Shown piece after piece: positions 1 to 4,999 of a DNA stretch of 7,275 nt (positions are counted from its first letter, which is position 1; each line of letters starts with the position of its first letter). The notes beneath the pieces were generated by a model. The model was not told the origin of the DNA, did no database searches, and saw only the letters and a program-made list of their open reading frames with translations. Made by a program: the position numbers and the translations under genes. This stretch comes from Terriglobia bacterium (GTDB taxonomy: Bacteria; Acidobacteriota; Terriglobia; UBA7540): positions 1 through 7,275 of the forward strand of contig JASIKV010000530.1 in assembly GCA_030049455.1 (NCBI GenBank), read 5' to 3'.

Positions 1-272
1 CAGCCGCGAACGAAATTCAGGATTATTCCGCAGCCACTGTGCGTGAGTTGCAGGATTGGGATTATCTTGGCGGAGTGGAAGCGCTCGACCCAACGTGGAT
101 TGACGTTGCCTACACGTGGTCGTGGCCAGGGTCCAGGTGGCGCAATGCCGCGCTAAGTGCGCTTGAAAAGCACGACATTCAGATGGTGGGAAGGTACGCG
201 CGCTGGACGTTCCAAGGAATTGCCGACTCGATTCGCGATGGGCTTTACGTGGGTGCGGCGAATAGCGCCTAG
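1..272 (+). CDS. C-terminal fragment of a probable FAD-dependent oxidoreductase (amine-oxidase / UDP-galactopyranose-mutase-like)
   Basis: The reading frame beginning at position 3 is open from the left edge to the TAG at 270-272, giving 89 visible residues, so the gene starts outside the window. The GTG at 39 is therefore not a credible start. The visible tail contains AYTWSW, then LSALEKHDIQMVGRYARW and a final ADSIRDGLYVGAA. This matches the usual C-terminus of FAD-dependent protoporphyrinogen-oxidase/UDP-galactopyranose-mutase-like proteins, where a 'GRYGxW' stretch followed by a 'dSIxxG' helix closes the FAD-binding domain. Members of this group are common in polysaccharide clusters, where they act on nucleotide sugars or lipid-linked intermediates. 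The FAD-binding Rossmann motif (GxGxxG) is off-window, so the substrate cannot be named. The polymerase and glycosyltransferase at the right of the window support a glycan role. Family call moderate, exact function unknown. Confidence 0.6.
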   Translation, partial: AANEIQDYSAATVRELQDWDYLGGVEALDPTWIDVAYTWSWPGSRWRNAALSALEKHDIQMVGRYARWTFQGIADSIRDGLYVGAANSA

Positions 273-453
273 CATCCCCGATTAAGTCCCATTCATAGCC
301 TCAATTCGGTTTTAACTCGCAGGCATGCAGGCTGCCGGCCTCATCTGAATCGGAATTCCGTTGGACCTTTGGCGCGCAGCAGCGCTGGCATGTCGTCCGG
401 ATTCGCGGTCTAGGGCAAATACTGCGGGTGAATCGTGTTCTTTCGATAGCAGA

Positions 454-495
454 AGAGGTGAGCATGCCGGAGACGCCTCTCCGGGCCTCACTTTT
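454..495. terminator. Strong hairpin, candidate bidirectional terminator
   Basis: The inner stem CCGGAGA (467-473) pairs perfectly with TCTCCGG (478-484) around a four-base CGCC loop. An outer stem GTGAG (458-462) pairs with CTCAC (487-491) and extends by A-T and G-T pairs to 454/495. On the plus strand it is followed by a short T run (492-495), so it could end transcripts coming from the left-edge oxidoreductase, whose stop is about 180 bases upstream. On the minus strand it overlaps the stop of the possible small ORF 488-760, but the following bases are only moderately T-rich. The hairpin itself is plain in the sequence; the terminator role is inference. Confidence 0.4.
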
Positions 496-760
496 CAGTG
501 CCGGCCGGAGTCCCCGCCTCCATGCACTTTCCAGAGATTCCATCAGGCACGCTGGACAGCAAGCCGTCGCGATCCTGCGATGTCCTCTGCAGCAGGAAGA
601 ACCCATCGCCGCCGCCCGCGTCATCATTGTTCCCGAATGCGGCGGCAAACTCGTGAAGATCGGCCCAGGTGCCGCCGTCGTCGCGATCCACCCACAGCCA
701 GCTTCGCTCGGGTCGCTCGGCGGGTGCTGGCAGGCCGTGGAGGATTTCCGGGCAAGTCAT
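488..760 (-). CDS. Possible small unrecognised protein, 90 aa
   Basis: An ATG at 760 opens a 90-codon minus-strand frame ending at TGA 490-488; a TAA at 778-776 prevents extension much further upstream. I do not recognise the product. It is acidic in the middle (WLWVDRDDGGTW, then GNNDDAGGGDGFF) with no signal peptide or membrane segment. Supporting a real gene: by hand count 66 of 90 codons end in G or C, it lies on the same strand about 100 bases downstream of the secreted-protein gene, and its stop codon falls within a strong hairpin (454-495). Against it: there is no clear Shine-Dalgarno before the ATG (only AGGG at an excessive distance), no known motif, and open frames on the opposite strand. 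It could equally be a remnant of a longer gene or chance. Confidence 0.25.
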   Translation of the reverse strand: MTCPEILHGLPAPAERPERSWLWVDRDDGGTWADLHEFAAAFGNNDDAGGGDGFFLLQRTSQDRDGLLSSVPDGISGKCMEAGTPAGTEK

Positions 761-775
761 GGAATGGGCTTGCCC
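750..775. repeat. Inverted repeat, 7-bp stem with 12-base loop
   Basis: GGGCAAG (750-756) is the exact reverse complement of CTTGCCC (769-775). The loop contains the ATG of the possible minus-strand ORF 488-760, so if that ORF is translated the start would be presented in the hairpin loop. No T tract follows on either strand, so it is not a canonical intrinsic terminator. A stem of this size can occur by chance. Confidence 0.3.
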
Positions 776-862
776 TTAATCCAAATCGATTGGGCCGGGC
801 TGTATTGAAAGAAGGAAGCGTGGTACTCTGGATCATGAAACGGCAACTGTCATAGCGAAGCC

Positions 863-3442
863 TCAGTGGAAGTTTATCAGGCATGCCCAGCCCGGAGCAC
901 CCAAGATATCGATATCCAACCGGTCGATCGCTCCTGGGGTATTCGTGATCGTCTCCGAATTGACTTGCTCATAATCAGTCGCGGTGCCGGCAGGGACCGT
1001 TTGCGCCTCGCTAACTGCCTGCAGTCGTAGAAATGGTTGCACAGGTGGAGAAGAGCTTAGTACGGGCAGCAAGACACCGGTGTTTCCCATCCATGGGGAA
1101 CAGCCGCTGCCCAAATTAAGGGTGGCCGTCCCTTCCACGCTTGTCTTCCAAAAAAGAATGGTGTAGTGTCCGGCTGGCGCAACATTGGCTAGGTTGAGCG
1201 TACTGGTGGTCCCCGGGCCGACCTGCGCGATAATACAGTTTCCTCTCGTATTCCCGCCCAAATCCCATGTAATGCTGCCACCCGCGTTCCAACTCGGACA
1301 CGGATTGGTCCATAATTCCGAATTGTTGAAAAGAGCGCCGACTGTTAGGCGGTTGACGGTAAGTCCATTATCGTTATCACTTACCACGACGTCGGAGTCC
1401 GGTCCGCCGTAGGCTCCCGATGGACCTGTGCACATGTCGGGTGAGTAGACTCCGCCAGAGCCGCTGAATGCCGGGTCGAGAATAAATGTACCCGAACCGC
1501 AGACATAATCCTGTCCGCTGTCTTCTTCATAAGGGTCTGTCTCCTTGACGCCGCCGCCGGAGTCAAAAATCGAGGCAGCCGATACGACGATGTCAACGGT
1601 TGCTCCCGAGCAGCTTCCTGTCATGGTGACCGTGCTGTCACCCATTACGTTCCCATACCCTGTTCCGGGCGCAGTGATCGTCCAGGCGTTAGGGGCACCA
1701 CCGGTCGCACCCGCCACCGTCAGTAAAGCATTGTTGTTCCCACCCGCAGGACGCACAGTATCGCCCACATTACAAGCTGTACCGGAGAACCCGGCACTGG
1801 TTCCGTGCGGGTAAACAAACAAAATGCTGCCGGTAGTGCTCTGATTCCCCTCGTAATCATCGTGGTTGAATACTGCGTTCGCCGCGCTGTTTGGTGCCAA
1901 ATACTTCCCAACCGGCCCAACGAATCTGCTGTTGTCCCATTCGAACTGATTGTCCCCAAATGCATAGCCCGAGCTATTCTCGAACAAGGCACCATAGGTC
2001 GCCCCGCCTACATTCACGTTATCGAATTGTGAGTAACAAAGGTCGCAACCATGCTCTGAATCCGCCAGCACGCCGATGTCGGCCCCGGCTATGTTCATGT
2101 TCTCGAAGCTACTGCTCGAAACGTCCGTACCGGTCCGAACCTTGGTTCCGTTCAAATACAGAGCTACGTTTCCACCCGAATAGGTATAGGCGAAATATAA
2201 GAGTGCGTTCTGGCCAAAGCCCTCCTGAGGGAAAGTGGGATGCATGCTAGCTTGCTCGGCGCCGCTCTCCACATAGACGTATACGCAGCCACAGTTCTCT
2301 GCCCAATCGTTCAAGCCTACCATGTGCACCAGCCAGGAATCGTAGAACATCATGGCCCCGCGCCAGGGACCTGGTGCGCTGGTGGGATTAACCCAGCCTT
2401 CCAGGGTAAAAGCACTCGAATTGGGAAACCAATTATAAGTAGGCAAAGTCACGCTGCCGGTGGACTGGTCAAACAGCGGGAAGTTGGTTCCCGGCTGGCC
2501 TGTTAGTCCGGAGCCAGAACTGAGGGTTACGGTACCTGTATAGGTGCCATTCCGTCCACCAACCACGTCCACAGCGGCTGCGCCAGCCGTATCTACTAGC
2601 GGCCAAAATGAAAGTGGGCTATCTGCCTCCACAGTTGTCTCATAGTCGCCATTGGAACCAGTGCAGTTTGCGTCGTGCAGCGTCCCACAGTTATAGTGTT
2701 TAAGTATGGCGGCAGCGCTCAATGCAGTGCTGTAGACGGCAAACATTCCGCCGTATCCCCCCATCGTACTCATCAGCCAATTATTCGGGTAGCTGATATT
2801 GGCAGGTCCGGCAGGCACAGGTACACTGACATTGGGTCCGCCAATCTCCACCGCCGCCATACCAGGCACCACTGTTCCCGTATCAAGAACGTTTGGCCCA
2901 TTGAAACTTACATCCGTCACGCCTCCGCCTTCGTACGCTTGTTCCAGCGCCACCGCGCTGTTATCACCCGAAATCGTCGTCTGCGGTGCGATTAAAGTAA
3001 GGTACGAGTTGTAATACACCACTGCCCGTACCCCAGTTTCTGCCGTATGGTTGGCGGTAATTGTGCCGATAGGCATGAAGACCGTGACCGAGTGTGTCCC
3101 GTCGCCCAAATAGAGGTCGTTGTTCAGGGTGCAGTTGGTTTCGCCCCGCATGTCCACGGTTCCGCCACCCAGCGCGTAAATCGCGTTCAGGGCAGCCGTA
3201 GTGCGCAGTCCGCAGTCTGAGCCCGCAAATGATGGGGTATACACGATAGGGTCATTGCCACTCTGAGCCAGAAGTGATGCAGTGTTCAAGAAGCAAGCTA
3301 AGGCAAACGTGAAGCCGACGAGAAATCCGACGGAATGGCGGTGGTACCCCCTTCCATTGACTGGGCCGGGCGACCGCCGCATCTTCCGTTTGGGGCTCGC
3401 TGTTGTCCTCGTCGCCTTACCAGACTGGAGCAAAATGCGCAT
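863..3442 (-). CDS. Large secreted beta-helix / LamG-like surface protein, 859 aa
   Basis: From the ATG at 3442 (numbering used here) the protein has a long basic leader, a hydrophobic signal core at about residues 36-60 (GFLVGFTFALACFLNTASLL) and a likely cleavage after SLLA near 59, so it is exported. Residues ~79-219 resemble the N-terminal turns of pectate-lyase-type right-handed beta-helices (ALNAIYALGGGTVDMRG). Residues ~229-439 are LamG/concanavalin-A-like: GMFAVYSTALSAAAILKHY, then SPLSFWPLVDTAG, FTLEGWVNP and ALYLNGTKV. Beta-helix-like sequence resumes at ~446-544. Residues ~554-624 contain ITAPGTGYG and SGATVDIVV, like the GxGY modules of phage tail and surface proteins. A stretch rich in acidic residues (~633-648) and a Gly/Ser/Thr-rich C-terminus follow. 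There are 16 cysteines after the signal, including CGC and CxxC. No sortase, PEP-CTERM or transmembrane anchor is visible. I see no assured catalytic residues, so carbohydrate binding or adhesion is more likely than a proven lyase activity. It diverges from the kinase gene. Confidence 0.85.
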   Translation of the reverse strand: MRILLQSGKATRTTASPKRKMRRSPGPVNGRGYHRHSVGFLVGFTFALACFLNTASLLAQSGNDPIVYTPSFAGSDCGLRTTAALNAIYALGGGTVDMRGETNCTLNNDLYLGDGTHSVTVFMPIGTITANHTAETGVRAVVYYNSYLTLIAPQTTISGDNSAVALEQAYEGGGVTDVSFNGPNVLDTGTVVPGMAAVEIGGPNVSVPVPAGPANISYPNNWLMSTMGGYGGMFAVYSTALSAAAILKHYNCGTLHDANCTGSNGDYETTVEADSPLSFWPLVDTAGAAAVDVVGGRNGTYTGTVTLSSGSGLTGQPGTNFPLFDQSTGSVTLPTYNWFPNSSAFTLEGWVNPTSAPGPWRGAMMFYDSWLVHMVGLNDWAENCGCVYVYVESGAEQASMHPTFPQEGFGQNALLYFAYTYSGGNVALYLNGTKVRTGTDVSSSSFENMNIAGADIGVLADSEHGCDLCYSQFDNVNVGGATYGALFENSSGYAFGDNQFEWDNSRFVGPVGKYLAPNSAANAVFNHDDYEGNQSTTGSILFVYPHGTSAGFSGTACNVGDTVRPAGGNNNALLTVAGATGGAPNAWTITAPGTGYGNVMGDSTVTMTGSCSGATVDIVVSAASIFDSGGGVKETDPYEEDSGQDYVCGSGTFILDPAFSGSGGVYSPDMCTGPSGAYGGPDSDVVVSDNDNGLTVNRLTVGALFNNSELWTNPCPSWNAGGSITWDLGGNTRGNCIIAQVGPGTTSTLNLANVAPAGHYTILFWKTSVEGTATLNLGSGCSPWMGNTGVLLPVLSSSPPVQPFLRLQAVSEAQTVPAGTATDYEQVNSETITNTPGAIDRLDIDILGAPGWACLINFH

Positions 3443-3451
3443 GATCTTGAC

Positions 3452-3457
3452 CCTCCT
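3452..3457 (-). promoter_or_regulatory. Shine-Dalgarno AGGAGG that fixes the start of the secreted protein
   Basis: On the minus strand AGGAGG occupies 3457-3452, nine bases before the ATG at 3442-3440. The longest open frame would start at GTG 3460, but that codon directly abuts this perfect ribosome-binding site, which would then lie inside the coding region. The ATG at 3442 is therefore the better start. A further ATG at 3382 closer to the signal core has only GGAAG directly adjoining it, a poor spacing. Confidence 0.8.
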
Positions 3458-3764
3458 CACTTAACTTCCGCGCCTTCGCTTCCTATCGGCAGGCAACTAG
3501 GATTTCATAAACCTCTATTAAGGCCGTGACCCGCAATCAATTTTCATAGGAATTGTTAGCCATGCCCGGCGAAATAATTTTCTGGTCGTACAAAACATGG
3601 AATGCATTTACTATCTTTCATTTTTACTTATCCAGACTTCGGCTTTAAAACATCTCCCAAATACTGGAGGCCGAGCGACCGAAAACTGCGGATCAAGTCT
3701 GATTGCCTAACAAAGCTCATGTGAATGATAATAAATAACGTATTAGATACCAGTAAAAAGTATA

Positions 3765-3793
3765 TTGACAGATGTCACGTAAATGCTGATAAT
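3765..3793 (+). promoter_or_regulatory. Near-consensus sigma70-type promoter for the kinase gene
   Basis: A perfect TTGACA at 3765-3770 is followed, after exactly 17 bases, by GATAAT at 3788-3793 (five of six consensus positions). The sequence upstream from about 3728 to 3764 is A/T-rich, like an UP element. Transcription would start near 3800 and leave an untranslated leader of about 120 bases before the kinase ATG at 3921. The boxes and spacing are seen directly; activity is inferred. Confidence 0.65.
3766..3777. promoter_or_regulatory. Inverted repeat TGACA-GA-TGTCA overlapping the -35 box (possible operator)
   Basis: Five-base half-sites TGACA and TGTCA are perfect inverted copies separated by two bases. 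They lie over the -35 hexamer and the start of the spacer, where a bound dimeric repressor would block RNA polymerase. The half-sites are short, so chance is possible, and no regulator gene lies in the window to match it with. Confidence 0.35.
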
Positions 3794-3920
3794 ACTCCCG
3801 CCTTTTAGATTTCTCCTACAGATGGTTACAAGTGATTTGTTTCCAACTCGGGATCCGGCTCCCAAATTGGGAATCTCATTTCGTATAGAGCTGTTTTGAT
3901 TTCATGGCAGGAGTTCCACA

Positions 3921-4892
3921 ATGATCCAGTTGAATGAACTGCCGATAAATAAGGAATACGTCAAGCGCAAGTCGACCAGTTTCAATTTTTTTCATAGAAG
4001 ACAGCAAAAGGTGGGTCCCGGGGCCTTGGTTGGGCGCTACTCGTTGGAAGACGAGATTGGGCGGGGAGGGACGGGAGTTGTTTACCGCGCACGGGATTTG
4101 AGGTTAGAACGGCTTGTCGCGCTTAAGATCAACTACCAGGAGGTGGGTGCGCGGTCACCTGGGTGGGGTCGGCTTCTAAGAGAGGCCCGGTTGGCGAGCG
4201 CTTTGAGTCACCCATCCATCTGCACGATCTATGATGTAGGCGAAGACGGCGGATTAGCCTATATCGCCATGGAATACATTGCCGGGATCCGGTTATCTGG
4301 TCTATTGGTGCCCGCCGGGCTCCCGAATGGTCTAGTCAATCACTTTGGGCGCCTTATTTCCAATGCCATTGCTTATGCACATGAACACGGCATCATCCAC
4401 GGCGACATCAAACCGGCGAATGCAATCGCAACCGGGTCGGGACAGCCAAAGATTTTAGATTTTGGTTTGGCAAAACATTTATCTTCCATTCACGCAGATA
4501 CAGCATTTTCGCCTAGCTCGTCGACCGACAGTGGATGTGCAATTGGGACATTTCCATATATGGCACCCGAGGTCTTACGAGGAAAGAGGCGGGGAATATG
4601 GTCGGACATTTGGTCGTTGGGGGTCTTGCTCTACGAACTTGCAACCGGGAAACTTCCGTTTCGGGGCAGTACAGCGTTTGAACTTGCAACCATGATTATG
4701 ATCTCGGACCCGATTCCTGCCTCAAGAGAAATGCCGCCTGTCCTAAGAGAAGTAATCTGTCGGTGCCTTCGAAAGGAACCGCACCTACGCTACCACCGAG
4801 CACAGGAAATTGCCGAGGAGTTGAGCAGGGATTCCCTACCGAGCCTTACTGCATGCTGGCGCGAGTATACATCGTCACTTGGGAGCTGTTGA
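3921..4892 (+). CDS. Soluble PknB-type Ser/Thr protein kinase, non-RD (HGD) subtype, 323 aa
   Basis: An almost pure kinase domain (about residues 40-302) of the bacterial Hanks type, which transfers phosphate from ATP to Ser/Thr. Visible motifs: glycine loop IGRGGTGVVY (46-55), VALK with catalytic Lys69, helix-C Glu88, catalytic loop HGDIKPAN (160-167) with Asp162 and Asn167, DFG (180-182), GTFPYMAPE (209-217), SDIWSLG with Asp229, and the late conserved Arg290. The Arg normally before the catalytic Asp is Gly161, making it a non-RD kinase. The activation segment has a Ser/Thr cluster SPSSSTDS (197-204). A basic 30-residue N-terminus precedes the domain. There is no transmembrane helix or C-terminal sensor (PASTA, TPR, WD40), unlike many relatives, so it should be cytoplasmic. 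ATG at 3921 has AGGAG seven bases upstream. It faces the secreted-protein gene and converges with the polymerase gene. All core catalytic residues are present; substrates are unknown. Confidence 0.93.
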   Translation: MIQLNELPINKEYVKRKSTSFNFFHRRQQKVGPGALVGRYSLEDEIGRGGTGVVYRARDLRLERLVALKINYQEVGARSPGWGRLLREARLASALSHPSICTIYDVGEDGGLAYIAMEYIAGIRLSGLLVPAGLPNGLVNHFGRLISNAIAYAHEHGIIHGDIKPANAIATGSGQPKILDFGLAKHLSSIHADTAFSPSSSTDSGCAIGTFPYMAPEVLRGKRRGIWSDIWSLGVLLYELATGKLPFRGSTAFELATMIMISDPIPASREMPPVLREVICRCLRKEPHLRYHRAQEIAEELSRDSLPSLTACWREYTSSLGSC

Positions 4893-4977
4893 AGTCACCA
4901 TTCGCCTGATGCAATAAGCTGAAGGGTCGCACGACGAGTACAGGTTTAAGACTCGAATCGGCTTCCCGCACGCATCT

Positions 4978-4999
4978 CAAAATTATACCCCTTCGGGGC
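4978..4999 (-). terminator. Weak candidate intrinsic terminator at the end of the polymerase gene
   Basis: Reading leftward, CCCC-GAA-GGGG (4998-4988) forms a four-pair stem, five with a G-T pair, followed by TATAATTTT. It overlaps the last codons and TAA of the polymerase gene. The stem is short, so efficiency is doubtful. No better terminator for this gene or for the converging kinase gene is visible in the 90-base gap 4893-4982. Confidence 0.3.

Larger units (their letters stand above)
273..862. other. Gene-poor interval with inverted repeats between two converging genes
   Basis: This 590-base stretch separates the end of the left-edge oxidoreductase from the end of the secreted-protein gene. 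It is GC-rich and lacks long stops in several frames, so overlapping ORFs occur on both strands (for example 299-808 on plus and 488-778 on minus), but none gives a protein I recognise. It contains at least three perfect-stem inverted repeats: 467-473 with 478-484, 608-615 with 639-646, and 750-756 with 769-775. The first looks like a terminator and the second may be low-complexity GCC repetition. I see no tRNA, transposase or CRISPR. It could be a 3' untranslated and terminator zone, a decayed gene, or a small unrecognised gene (see the entry at 488-760). Confidence 0.5.
3443..3920. promoter_or_regulatory. AT-rich divergent intergenic region
   Basis: This region separates the secreted-protein gene (leftward) from the kinase gene (rightward) and is clearly richer in A and T than its flanks, especially from about 3540 to 3800. 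It holds the rightward promoter at 3765-3793, a small inverted repeat over its -35 box, and the kinase ribosome-binding site AGGAG at 3909-3913, seven bases before its ATG. I could not find a leftward promoter with acceptable -35 and -10 boxes and spacing. A 28-codon plus-strand ORF (3562-3648) preceded by AGGA is present but weakly supported. Confidence 0.7.

Noticed and set aside
39..272. Complete 77-codon gene starting at GTG 39
   Set aside because: The frame is open to the left edge, and the residues look like the C-terminus of a larger FAD-dependent enzyme.
299..808. Long open plus-strand frame including the 428-808 ORF
   Set aside because: About 170 codons without stops but no family, no ribosome-binding site, and opposite-strand frame 488-760 has the stronger third-position GC bias.
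361..855. 164-codon plus-strand ORF
   Set aside because: Very Arg-rich, low-plausibility composition in a GC-rich region, no recognisable domain; reads as a shadow frame.
905..916. 12-base perfect palindrome GATATCGATATC
   Set aside because: It lies in the coding sequence for the D-I-D-I stretch of the secreted protein and is explained by that repeated dipeptide.
1545..2506. Several plus-strand ORFs antisense to the secreted-protein gene
   Set aside because: Shadows of the 859-aa gene, which has a signal peptide, recognisable domains and a ribosome-binding site.
4462..4695. 77-codon ORF inside the kinase gene
   Set aside because: Overlaps essential kinase motifs in another frame; shadow.
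4931..4960. CGAGT...ACTCG hairpin as terminator of the kinase gene
   Set aside because: Only five pairs, an 11-base loop and no T tract.
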